Source: Alnus glutinosa (taxonomy: Eukaryota; Streptophyta; Magnoliopsida; Fagales; Betulaceae). From it: a stretch of 64,000 nt of DNA. Under the pieces are notes generated by a model, which did not search any database, was not told where the DNA came from, and saw nothing but the letters and a program-made list of their open reading frames with translations. Shown here in pieces: positions 1-12,000 of this stretch. Numbering within the stretch: the first letter of the stretch is position 1; every line of letters starts with the position of its first letter. The stretch lies in assembly GCF_958979055.1 (NCBI RefSeq), contig NC_084897.1, forward strand, positions 22,379,628 through 22,443,627. Reading direction: 5' to 3'. The position numbers and the translations under genes were made by a program.

Positions 1-944
1 TTACGAAAAAGATAAACAATCGTGATATTGACTTTATATAATAAATAAAAAGTTAATTGAGTAGCTCATGAACAAGTTAGAATTCGTTAAAAAAATTAAT
101 AAATGAGTCATGTTTGAACAAAATATTTAACTTAGTAACAATCTCAATTCGTATTTAAAATAAAATTTAAATAAATCAAACTTAAATATTTAAAACTCGA
201 CTCGAATAAATTACGTGGAGATCCTTTAACCAGTCACAAAAAAGAAAACAATGGGACTAAAAAGCTGCATGTGGTGTTTGTTCCAATAAGAATATATCCT
301 ATTACAGGCAAAGACATGTGTAATACGTACCTTAAATTATGCTTTGTCAACTTATTTGACAAGGCAGTCCCCAAACCCCCCCCCCCCTCAAGGTGGAGAT
401 GGTTGATTCTCTTTTTCTCTCACTTCCCTAGCCAATAATCCACACCTCTTTATCCCATGATGCCATACTTATTGTGGTTCGGATTACAGCAATTATATAT
501 TCGAATTATAAGTAATTCAGACAGATAATTATGAGATTTTTTAGTCATCAATGCCAATAGAACTCCCATTACATAAGAAATCCGAAGTAATAGAACTCTC
601 CGTGCAAATGTAAGCCACAAAAAACTATACGATCAGAAAAAATGAATAATTTTTACTAGTAATGAATCACTGTTTTTTTCCAAACCTTCTGTTTTGAAAA
701 TGGTAAACCCAAATAAACCATCTAGGGAAATAACTTCCGACCTCTTTTACCTAGAATCTTTTATTCAGTGCGAGCTCAACCCTTAGACAACTTGAACTTA
801 CCATTTTGTCTCCAATGTGGTTCAACATCAATTCAGATTGAATATTTAGAATAATATGAAGAGTTTTGAATATAAAAACTTAATTAGTGAATTTCATCTT
901 AAAATCAAGAATTAACCAAATAATATTATGACGCGTAGCAACTA
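1..944. other. AT-rich intergenic DNA, no gene seen
   Basis: No open frame here resembles a known protein and no splice-linked exons could be built. A short poly-C run lies near 377. The stretch looks like decayed non-coding DNA. Confidence 0.6.
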
Positions 945-1765
945 GAGGTGAAAATGCAGGCGGATAAATTGTCTACATCGGCTATCCGTACCTAGCCGTT
1001 ATTTGCTATTCACATATGCGGATGCGGAAGCGGAAGCGGTTATCAAAACCCATTATCCACATATACATATGCATATAATGGTTTTAGGGTATAACCGCAT
1101 CCACATTCCCTTTATAAATAATATATATTATACATATTTAATTAAATTCACTAAAATAAGGTCGTTTTGAATTTGGTAAGCTTATGACCTTAAGTTATGT
1201 TGAGTTTTTTATTTATTTTTCTTTACTATCATCTCAAAGTTATACCTTACTACATTTTTTTTTCTTTTATTTGGGTAATCAAAATCCTGATTACTCTGTG
1301 AGACAACGACCATCTATGGTTGATAATCATGAATTGTGTAACAAGTGAAATATTATTTTATTTAAACTTGCATATATTAATATCTGCATTATTTAATCTT
1401 ACACATAACTTTAGATAGTAATTCAAAACGTCCATTACTTATATGCGGATAATAACTACATTAATTTGGACGTTTGGGTGTTCGATTTTTTGAAATTTAA
1501 ATTCAACTATAATTTATTGCGCGAATTCTGAAGCAAAATAAAGTTGAAAAATATGTTTGTATGGTCTGACTTCCTGAGACAAAATTAAAAAAAGTTGGAC
1601 AAAATTTGATTTGTTTTTGAAAAATCGCGAATACCAATAGAATTTGTTTTTGAAAAACAATGCACCCAAACATCCTAACCGCAATAATTAAGCGGATACA
1701 GTTAGTAATCGTATGGTGCGATGCGGATTCGATTGCGAATGCAAAGGCGGAGGCGGATATTGTGA
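945..1765. mobile_element. Degenerate DNA-transposon-like repeat rich in GCGGAT words
   Basis: Both ends carry words such as GGCGGATA and GATGCGGA in an AT-rich setting. This resembles decayed hAT-type non-autonomous elements common in plants. A second, smaller element interrupts it at 1464-1676. The boundaries are approximate and no target duplication was recognised. Confidence 0.35.
1464..1676. mobile_element. Small inverted-repeat element (MITE) nested in an older repeat
   Basis: The left end reads TTTGGACGTTTGGGTGTTCG and the right end ends in CACCCAAACATCC, so the CGTTTGGGTG ends are roughly inverted. The inside is AT-rich and non-coding. The GTTTGGGT terminal word also occurs in the elements at 4311-4610 and 63057-63227. 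Confidence 0.45.
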
Positions 1766-2178
1766 ATAATAGCATAGTAAGTCAAGAGGTAGAAAGAGGA
1801 GAGAGAGAGAGAGAAGATGAAAAATGAATGGAGAAAAAAGAAGAGTTGGAAGCGGCCAAATAACATTGAATCAATGGTGTAAACTGTAAAGAAGAGTACA
1901 TACATGGAGAGGACGGCACGGAGGGATAACGACCGCCCATAAAAAGAGGTCGGAAATAAGGACCGTCATTTCCCCGTGTTTCGTGGATCACAAGAGACCA
2001 CTTCGGCCCCCCCCCAACTTGTGTTTTGACCGGGACAGTACAGGAGGTTGGCGGCCCCCACAGAATCGTACACACTACACGGGGGTGAGAACTTGAGGAA
2101 AACCAGGGATTTTGCACGTGCATTTGTTCTTGTTATGTTGGCAATTTTGATGTTAATTTATTGGAATTTGGAAACAAT
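1766..2178. other. Unassigned non-coding stretch
   Basis: Contains a short GA run near 1800 and a C9 run near 2010. A 113-codon minus-strand frame at 1782-2123 has low-complexity content and resembles no family I know. No gene is supported. Confidence 0.4.
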
Positions 2179-2485
2179 GGGCTTGTTTGGCAAATGACAT
2201 TACAGAACAGAGTAATGAACTGTTAGTTTTTGAAATTAATAAAAAATGATGATGTGATATAAAATAAAAAGAATTTGTATAAAAAAGTGAAAAAGTTTTG
2301 TATTGTAGTGAATTTTTTTATTTGAATAGTAATAAAAAATTATTGATGTGATATAAAAAAGTGAAAAAAGTGGGAATGTTTTGATGTTGATTAGTAGTGA
2401 AAAGTATAAAAAAAATGAAAAAAAAAAAAAGAAAAAAAGTACATGAACAGTACTGTAATGTATTGTTCCTTGACAAACAACCCCA
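2179..2485. mobile_element. MITE with GGCTTGTTTGGCAAA ends
   Basis: The left end reads GGGCTTGTTTGGCAAATGAC and the right end TTGACAAACAACCCC, imperfect terminal inverted repeats around an AT-rich core. The inner words ACATTACAGAACAG and CTGTAATGTATTGTTC are also mirrored. The element at 49747-49977 has the same kind of ends, so this is a repeated family. No convincing target duplication was seen. Confidence 0.55.
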
Positions 2486-2770
2486 ATATTCACTTCTATC
2501 TCATTATTTCTTTTTCATTTTTTTTTTAATATTTTAGAAAGGAAAAAAAAAACTTTATTATGATGATAATGGGCCCAATGATAATTTTAAAATCCACGTA
2601 ATTATTAAAAGAACATGAAAGACTTCTAACATTACCCGTGTCACATACATTAGTAATGTTGGATTTCCATTATATGGTTGCAAGATCAATTATGTACCAA
2701 AGTAATCCAACTAAGGATGTTTCTATTTGTTTTCCTTTCATTCTTATAAGACAATGAATGAGGTTGAAAG

Positions 2771-2942
2771 TAAGGAATTCTAGAAGTCATTTTTGTGTTA
2801 TTCTAAAAATGACGTGGCTTTTAAAATCACTACTTGATCAAAATACTGTGGTGATCAATCACAAGCTTAATGGTGATTTTAAAAGCCACATCATTCTTGA
2901 ACGGACGCCAGAATGACAAAAAAGTGACTTCTAGCATTACTC
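2771..2942. mobile_element. MITE with 9-bp target duplication (Mutator-like)
   Basis: The ends are inverted around AATTCTAGAAGTCA and TGACTTCTAGCATTACTC. The interior also folds back: GACGTGGCTTTTAAAATCAC faces GTGATTTTAAAAGCCACATC. The word GGTTGAAAG flanks it on both sides, at 2762-2770 and 2943-2951. A 9-bp duplication is typical of Mutator-like transposons. A sister copy lies 22 bp away. Confidence 0.7.
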
Positions 2943-2964
2943 GGTTGAAAGGCCCTGAAAAACT

Positions 2965-3145
2965 GAGTAATTCTAGAAGTCACTCTTGTGTCCTTTTTGT
3001 GTCCATTCAAGAATGATGTGACTTTTAAAATCATCACTTAATCAAAATTCTAAAGTGATCAATCACAAAATTAATAGTGATTTTAAAAACTTCATTATTC
3101 TTAAAGGGACACTAGAGTGACAAAAAGTGACTTATAACATTACTC
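2965..3145. mobile_element. Second MITE copy of the same family
   Basis: Starts GAGTAATTCTAGAAGTCAC and ends with the near-inverse GTGACTTATAACATTACTC. The interior matches the copy at 2771-2942 with scattered changes. The flanking 9-mers agree at only 6 of 9 positions, so the target duplication is decayed or absent. Confidence 0.7.
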
Positions 3146-3241
3146 TAAAAAGTTAAAGAGGAAAGAGAGAGATTTCGCAGTAATATGCCTTGTTGAGTTC
3201 ACACGCACTTTTGAAAACGAAAGGAAAAAGGAATATCAACA

Positions 3242-3846
3242 AGGGTTAAGTACTTTTATGGTCCCTGAGTTTTCACAACTTTATTTTTAATCCCTGAGTT
3301 TCAATTTGCATCACAGATGGTACCTCAATTTTAGGAAAAAATCAAATTAATACCTCGGTTAAGTTTTCCGTCTAAAAACTAACAGCTCACCACATGTCAA
3401 CCTCAGAGGTTGACACGTGGCACTATATAAAAAAACATTAAAAAGCTTTAAAACTTAATTAAAAAATATTAAAATTTAAATTTAAAAATTAAAAAAAATT
3501 GAAAAAATAAAAACACAAGGGGCTGACTGAGCCAGCCACCCACCTTGGCCACCATGGGGGTGGTTCGGCCACCCCAGACCGGCCAAGGGGGTGGCGGCCA
3601 CCCTTGACAAAAAAAAAAAATTAAATCAAGATCGGTTTTGGCCCTTGGGGGTGGTTCGGCCACCTTCAAGGGTCAAACTCTCCAAATTTTGTTTTTTTCG
3701 TTTTGCCCTTAGGGTGGCCGAACCACCCCCGTGGTCCTTGGGGGTGGTTTGGCCACCCCCAATGGCTAAACCCTTCAAATTTTGTTTTTCCTGTTTTGTC
3801 CATGGGGTGGTTCGACCACCCCCAAGGACAAAACCGATCTTGTTTT

Positions 3847-3919
<73 letters not shown>

Positions 3920-4127
3920 AATTAATTTTTAATTTTTTTATATAGTGCCACGTGTCAACATCTGAGGTTGACACGTAGCAGACCGTTAGTTTTTGAACTT
4001 AAAACTTAACCAATGTACCAATTCGGTATTTTCCTAAAATTGAGGTACTATCTATAATGCAATTTGAAACTCAGAAACTAAAAAATAAAGTTATGAAAAT
4101 TCAAGAACTAAAAAGGTGTTTAACCCT
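3242..4127. mobile_element. Long foldback element with (AT)n core
   Basis: The left arm from 3242 (AGGGTTAAGTACTTTTATGG) is the imperfect inverse of the right arm ending at 4127 (AAAAAGGTGTTTAACCCT). Arms of about 200 bp share words such as TCCCTGAGTTT / AAACTCAGAAACT and CACGTGTCAAC / GTTGACACGTGG. Between them lie GGTGGTTCGGCCACC-like palindromic words and an AT dinucleotide run at 3853-3916. It codes for no transposase. Short frames inside are chance reads of the repeat. Confidence 0.65.
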
Positions 4128-4310
4128 ATAAACAAAGACAAATATGGTTTAAAGGGAAAGTGATGTAGAGTGTTTTATTGGGCCAATAAAATGACTTTTA
4201 TTGGGCCGCCCCGGGTAGAAAGAAAAGCAGTCCAAGGTCAGCCCACTCCTCAGTCTATCCAACTGGCCCAAAGATTGCATAGAAAATATTTTAAGAACAT
4301 TCACCAATGC

Positions 4311-4610
4311 TTAGGGTCCGTTTGGGTTTGCGATTTCAAAAAGTGCGATTTAAAAATAGCGATTTTAAAATGTACGATTTAAAAAGTGATTTTTAAAAAC
4401 GCAGTTAAGCGTTTGGCAAAATCTCAGTTTGACCTTTAAAATCGCAGGTTAGCCTTTTAAAATACTGCGTTTTCAAAAAAGTACCACATTACCTGCGATT
4501 TGAATAAGCACTTTTCTGCGTTTTCAAATCGCAATTTTTTAAAAACACAGTTTTCAAACGGTTCATTTTCTGCAATTTGGTTTAAAATCGTAATCCCAAA
4601 CGCACCCTAA
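4311..4610. mobile_element. MITE with TTAGGGTCCGTTTGGG ends
   Basis: Ends TTAGGGTCCGTTTGGG and CCCAAACGCACCCTAA are inverted with one mismatch. The interior is built from GCGATTT/AAATCGC words. The ends resemble hAT-type MITEs. No clear 8-bp duplication was found; the right side runs straight into a SINE. Confidence 0.6.
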
Positions 4611-4713
4611 CTCAAAGATTAAAACCTGAGACCACACCTCATGAAGTGAAAGTCGCTAGTTCGAATCTCCTCTCCTCCAACTTGTGTGAATGTCAAAAAA
4701 AAAAAAAAAAAAA
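4611..4713 (+). mobile_element. tRNA-derived SINE, 5' part decayed
   Basis: Contains a good polymerase III B box (CTAGTTCGAATCTCC) followed by CTTGTGTGAATGTC and a tail of about 19 A. The segment before the B box (CACCTCATGAAGTGAAAGTC) aligns with the minus-strand SINE head at 11690-11759 (CACGCTTCTTGAAGCGGAGG). The A box is unrecognisable. It is not a tRNA gene. Confidence 0.6.
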
Positions 4714-4814
4714 TGAAAATATTCCCATTTTCGCACTCCCACCTATCAATTGACCTGAATTCCTATAATCTTACCTCCTGATCTTTTTGTTGGTAATTGC
4801 GTCTCGACTTCTAG

Positions 4815-4860
4815 TTATATCAAAACATGAATATAAGACTATATTCATGTTTTGATATAA
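4815..4860. repeat. Perfect 21-bp inverted repeat with 4-nt loop
   Basis: Arms 4815-4835 and 4840-4860 are exact reverse complements (arm begins TTATATCAAAACATG), separated by AGAC. It lies outside any gene I can see, 0.5 kb downstream of the EFR3-type gene. Function is unknown. Confidence 0.85.
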
Positions 4861-5367
4861 CACAACCCAGCTAATTAATTAAATCAAACCTCTCAAACCT
4901 AACCACTCATTTTATAATCCTAACTCATTAATTTTGTGATCGTATCAAATTTCACAAGTCATACCAAAAGTTATCAGCCCTAAATATCGCGTGTCAAGTT
5001 CAGATTGAGTCGAGTCATGAATATAAAACTATGTAAATCAACTCTAACTAGATCCCATTAAATTAAACGAACCAAATCCTTAATCTTAACCAACTAATTT
5101 CGTGTTGAGTTCACAAATCGTGCAAAAAAAAAATTGTTAGTACTAATATTTGCCCCGGATAAAATAGAAGTACAAAGACAACATGTTGAATACATGGATT
5201 TTTTTTTTGGGTCTTTTCAAAGATGATGCATACAAGGATTAATAAGCTGGCATGAAAGCCCCCAAATAATCTCGAAGTTTGAATTAAAGGTTAAACTACT
5301 AATTCTAAATTCTGCCTAAAGACTTTACAGATAGGTAACACAAAACAGACAGAATGTGGCTTCTCTT

Positions 5368-5993
5368 CTAACATCCAGCTGCCCTGAGGAAATTGTCAAA
5401 GGGGCTGGCAGGAGGCAGCCTCATTGCCAACCATGGGTCATGTGGCAACACACCTACCTGAGCAGGACCACCGCTGCTTGTTATCTACATCAACAGAATT
5501 GTAAACAGTCAAAATAATTGACAAAATATACAAGAAAGTGTAGTAACAAAGTTTCAATTATTAGTACTTAAGTTATTTTAGGAGCAATTGAGTATTTTCT
5601 TGGGTAACCTTGTCATGCCTTGTGGAATGTGTGAAATATATAAAGGTAATTAATAAATTGATTGGGAGGCCGACCTTTTCGAATGCTGGGAGCGATTTGT
5701 CAAGTGCCCTGCTTTGGTGATGTTCATGGGCCAACCAATTGGAGAGTTTCTTCCTTGTGCCTGTGCCAAGGGCTTCACACTGGCTAGCCATGGTGTTGTA
5801 TGGGAGGGGTGAAGTAGTCACAGATGATCCTGCCACTTGCCCAGCTACCTCAAGTGCCTGAAACACCATACTTTAGTAGAAAGAAATATTTTGCATGTAT
5901 AGGTATAGATCTAGGTGTAATGCACAAGGATTACTAAAATGCTTGCTACACACACACACAAACACAGAGAGGGGGGGGGGGGGGGGGGGGGGG

Positions 5994-6033
<40 letters not shown>

Positions 6034-9000
6034 TTTACCGATTCCAGAAGCTGCCCAATGCTGATAACATGGGGCATAGATGGAGGAGAATGCATTTTTG
6101 GAACGAAGCGAGAGAGATCAGCAACAGATGCTTCACTTATTGCATCATCCGTGACTAGTGAATTCATTGGAAAATCCTACAACATTAGCAGCCACAAGGA
6201 TGAGCTAATTTCTAAATAATTTCACCATTTTGACATTTACATGGCATTTACACAAGACCACCCCCACCACACCCATCATTTTTCTGCTACTTAAAAGATA
6301 GTTGTCAGAAAGCAATGGCCATCATCATGCAAGGTCATTGAATGAAATAGCATGGAAAAAATGATGACAAAGAGTATACCCCATCAAAGGACAGTGATTT
6401 CTGGGAATGGGAAACCATTTGATTGTGATCAAATTCAAGTATGGATTGTGGACCAAACATGAACGCATCAGGTGTGAATGATTCTGACAGTTGCTTAGTC
6501 AGGTCATCTGCCTCCAGCTTAACAAGCAGAAACAGACAAATCAGACAGAGAGAGAGACCAGGGGCAGAAGAAGCTCCAGTCCATTGAAAAAATACCATAC
6601 CTCAGTAATGCTAGACAGACTCTGAACTAAAATGTCCATTATAACATTATCAGATTCATATATCTTGTTCCGCAACTCAAAGAGCAATGATGTAGCAAGT
6701 TGATTATCAGTAACAGATCCATATTCCCTGATATCCACCTGAGGCTTCACATATACTTGAAGATCATCACTAATAACTAGATACGGATCAACCTGAACAT
6801 ACAGAAGACAAATTCTTAAGAAGATAACTTGTGAGCATCAGACTTTACCCTAACCTCCCCCAACCCGCCCACACAGCAGACAGAACTCACATCATGTGGA
6901 ACTAATGTCTTGAGCAAATCTTTCAGATTAGGAATCTGATATATTTTAGCGGCAAACATCAACATGCCTGTTGATAAAACAAAGATAGATCTTTGACATG
7001 CTGGAGGCAAGATCCCTGCCAAAACGAGAAACATATATCAGTTGAACATTTTAACACTCTCCAAAATTGAGAGGCTATTTATGAAAATTTTATTCTCATA
7101 CCATTGTTAGGGTCAAGGGATATATTCCTGAGAGACAAGGGAAGCTGAAAGAATCGGATCACAAGGTTGTCATTCATATTCTGCAGCATAGTAAGATTAA
7201 GATATCGTAAGTGACTAAAGTATGCAAGCCAAGGCATTCAATATAAGGCTGGCGTGGCCTCTCTGGCAGGCCAGAAATATATGAACATAAGAAGAAAGTG
7301 AAATAATAGGTCAAAAAAATGAGGAAACATTAAGAAAGCAGGTACCATGTTTATAAATGAAATTTCACCTTTAAACCTGAAGAAATAAGTGTCAAAACGA
7401 AAGAATGACCTATTGCTTCAATATTTGAAGGTAAATTATCTGGAAGACTAGCTTGCATCCAAAATGCAGAAAGCAACTGTGCCATTTGATCCTCATTAAA
7501 CTTCATGATATGTGGTTCCTGGCCAATCATAGACCGGATTTTATAATGATCTTGGTAAAACAAATAACTACAACAGCACACAAAAGTAAACATTAATGGG
7601 ACGAAAATTCTGCTTACCGCCTCAGACAATCTGGTTGACCCAGCCGTCCTGTCAATAATAGAGCTAAATTTGTAAAAATTTGGGGAATTCTTGCGAGCAC
7701 ACCCCTGTTTCCAGTCTTCTTCTACTATGTCCCTTTCTTTAAAATCATCATGAACATTATTCCCATGCTTTTCTACCTTGGTGCCATCTTTTTCTCTCCG
7801 AAGCTTTTCAAGTAGAGCTGTAACTGATGCAGATGCAGTATTTGAGTGCCATCTTCTTGGTTGGTGTAGAAAACTACTTCTCAAAGAAGCAACTTCATGA
7901 AGGGGATGATTAGAACTTGGAAATAAAAGCGCAGAAAATATCTGATGTGCTCCAACTCGTGCTTCAACATCTGGGTGTAACATCACTTTCAACAGTTGAA
8001 TAAGAAGGGCTTCTGGAAAGACCTGCATGAAAAAGCTAGAAATGGTTTAACAGGGTTGCCTGTATGGAGCGAGGTACTTCAGTACAAAATTATAATAGTT
8101 TTCATTCTAACACTTGATAATGTAGCTTTCTAACACCTTCAACCATGCAACATACTAGAATTAGAATTTTCAGACAAGTTAAACAGGGGTTATTTCGAAA
8201 CCATTAAGGGATATTATTTTGTGGAAGTTATCCAATGACTATCTACTCAAATTATTTATCTATCTAAAGTACAAGATTTAGTATGTCATCAGAAATTATT
8301 CAACTGGATGTCAGGCAAGTTATACTTAAAATTGTCTGCAAAAATGTCCACAATCTCAACCAACAATACCCAATGAGGGTACTTTCAAAGCAAATAAACA
8401 TGATATGAGGGCAGTGTACAAAAAAAACTCTGGAAAGGATACTAAATTATATCAAATTCTTCTCACCTGTTGAGTACGTGAAGAGGCTGATACTACTGAG
8501 ATCATATGAGCAAGAATCATCGACGATCCAATGGTTGCCCTGGCAACACCTCCAGATGGCAACTTCTCCAGTGTTATTGCCATCAGGTCAAAAAGTGGTC
8601 GTGCATCGGCAATCTATGAAAGACCAGAACACTCATTTAAACTGGAAGCACAGTAGGAAGCACCAAGTATATATAACAAGTATCAAACTCACCCCTTTTG
8701 CAGTTTCAAGTAAGCAGTCTTCGATTGAATTCTGCAGTAAAATATTTGAGCTTGAATCTTGCTCGCTAACTGATTCAACTGTTGCTTGAAGACTTTTCCT
8801 CAGATGCCTGCATAGGTCACGAACAAATCCAATTTCTGCTAGAACAACTCCTGATCTAATTTGCCTAGCTAAAGCAGTAGTAACTTGAATGACATAAGAC
8901 TTTAGTTGGGGATCATGTGCAACATTTTTGTGATCCAGATGACGTATTAAGGAAGCTAAAATCAGCTGCTGATTCCCTGGTATAAAAGTAAAAATCAGCA

Positions 9001-12000
9001 AAATATCTGCACAGGAGGGATTAAAGCACATGCACATAGGCACTGCACTGGACTACTAACTTTTAAACATGAACACAAAACAACATAAATAGCACACAAT
9101 GAGGAAGAAGTTGAAGGGGGATCAAGATACCAGAACTCTCCATGAAGTACGACATATCAGATAAAATCATCATAGCCAAGCCCTGCCGAGGAATCCAGTG
9201 CCGTCCCGAATCAAAATAAACAAACATTGGATCCATTACACTGCGCATTGTTGAGCTCTCCTTGGATAATTCAACCATTCTTTGGATACAAATTTGTGCC
9301 CATACTTTAGGAGTCTCAATCTCTTCTCTGTGACAAAGGAAAGAGGGTAGTCAAAGGGAAATAAATAAAAAGGATGTTATCAAAGTGCATTAACATGACT
9401 AGCAAATTCAAAGATAGCATCTAAAAGGCTATCCTTCATAGGCTTCTGAGCAACCAGTACCTTGTCAAAAGAGAAGGATCCTTCTTTTCTGGTCGTGGCC
9501 TCGTGATCATGCAACTAGGGCTCGTATCACAACTTGCAACTGCACCACCTCTGCCTTCACATCTAACTACTTCATCCACCCAATTATGATGCGGCTCCCC
9601 CCTCTCATCATCACCTTCATTATGAGCATCAGGCTCGTAGTTATCTAAAGCGCCATGTACAATCTGCAGCACGGACATATCAATAAAACTAAAGCTAACC
9701 CCAGAATTGCAAGCACAGACATGAATGATCAAGATAAACATAAAGAAATGTGGATGTGAAAACAAGGCAAAACTAAAGATTGCAGAATACAGTACTAGAC
9801 CAATTCCCTTATAACTTGGCCAATAATGAGAGACTTATATCAACAGCAGTGGACTATACGCACTTTATTTCATACAGTTTATAAAATAACTAGAAGACTG
9901 CTAAAGCTGTCAAAAAGATAGGTGTGTTTCCACTCAACAGTCACGACATCAAGTCATTATCCAAATATAATAACCCAAGTGGAGAACATTGCACAAAAAA
10001 AGGGTGCAATCGCAACTCAGTTAACTATTGATTGTTGATTTGTTTCACTTGATTCCCAATTGACTGATTGGCCTTCAATATTAGTAGGTGACAGTAGACA
10101 TCAATCTAGGCACTACTATCAACAGCACAATCCAACTGAAAAATAAAATTAAAAAGCATAGGATATATGACAATAATTTCTCATTCTCCACACATTTGAA
10201 AGTTCATTACAATTTAAGTTGATTTTAATGTGAAACAGTGAAAGGAACCTGGATATTCCATAGAAACAAGTTGACTAGTTCTGATCTTATACGGGATTTA
10301 AACAGAGTCTCTCATGTTCTAGAATACAGCTTAGTTCTTTCCATTTCTTTTGAAATAAATTTTTTTTTTTTTCATAAGTAAGAAAACTTTATTAAAGAAA
10401 GCGTAAGGCACCCTTAAGCACACAGAAAATATACTCAGGAACAACCAAAGCTAACCCGCAAAAACCCACAGCACCAAGGCTCCAGAAAACCAAAAAAAAA
10501 ATAAATTAAAAAAATTAAAAAAAAAATTAAAAAAATCTACAAAAGGACCCAATAGTTATTTTTCTTTGGTCAATATAGCGACGACAATCAATTCGAATGC
10601 AATCCTTTGTGTTAAAACACCACTTCAAAAAAATGCAGCACTTCAAATTAATAAGACACCTAACACTAGCAAAAAAACCAAAAACAAACTACAAAAGGAC
10701 CCAACAGTTATTTTTCTTTGGTCAATATAGCGACGGCAATCAATTCGAATGCAATCCTTTGTGTTAAAACACCACTTCAAAAAAATGCAGTACTTCAAAT
10801 TAATAAGACACCTAACTAGCTGCAAACAGTTTGTAAAATCTTACAGAAATTCCATAGAATCATCAAATAGCTTCAAGAAAAGTAACTCAAAAGGCCTAAC
10901 CTCATCAAAATCATCAAAAATATGTGAGAACTGTCCCATAAACCAAACCTGCCAAGGGAGAAAACTATTAAATAACCAATCTTTCAGCTCCAAAAACTGA
11001 GACATAATGGGAAATAGATGCCAAAAACTGGTAGCAAATATATTTTCCAAATGTCTTTCTAAATCTGGAAAATAGAAAAGAAAATTGAATTATAAAACTA
11101 CCATGGCTGAGAGGCACTGCAAGCTGGATGCCCTTAAGCAGTGCCTTTGATGTTCGTCCCCTTTCTCATGAGCCAATGCACATACTTTGCGAACCAACTT
11201 TTCAATGTTATGCGCGTAAGTGCCATCTGCCTGTTGCAGAAACAGCCAGTTACAAGAGTAACAAACAAAAATAATGCTTATTAACGTTTGATGAAGACAG
11301 AAGAAAATGTATCCAACTACACAAATCTTAATATATGTTTTACAACCCATGGCCATCCAAATCTTTCAGTCCCCTTTAAATTTTTTCTGGCTGAATGGGC
11401 AACTGATCTATTGCCTAAAGAGAGAAAAGCTACAGGATGGACCAACAGTTTTCAAATGAATTATGTGAAGACCCATACGGAATCTGCTGTATTAATCTCT
11501 ACATAAAAAATATTAGACATTTCTGCTGTCTTGATTTATTTCCAAGAACATTTAAGATCACGCGCTTGATATATACTCTCAAGCATCTTTGTTTTCAGGT
11601 TTTAGCTTAGGATTGTTTGGATGTCCATGAAGCTGGAAGAGTACCATTTTTCTTAACATCCAATCTGAATTTATATATATATATATATAGGGGAAGAGAA
11701 AATTCAAACTAGGGACCTCCGCTTCAAGAAGCGTGATCCCTATCCAATTGAGCTACCCCAAGGGATGTCTTTTTCTACAGAATTTAAAAATAAAGAATAA
11801 AAAAATAAAACAATCTCAATTATCAAAGTGTGTGTGTATATATATATATATAAGCAGTTTCTGTTCTGTTTGGCATATTTTGATAGTATTTACAAAAGAA
11901 AGTTAAAGCTAGCTCTGAACTCACCTGACTATAGATGAACCTTGTTAATGTTTGGCATCCAATTATCTGTACTGCATCTTGCTTAGAGTTATCCAAAAGT

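Noticed and set aside
3591-3932. 113-codon plus-strand frame ending in Tyr-Ile repeats
   Set aside because: It is a chance read through the foldback element and its AT dinucleotide run.
11690-11759. Possible tRNA gene on the minus strand
   Set aside because: The head resembles a tRNA, but the T arm does not pair and the B box is poor. It matches a SINE family instead.
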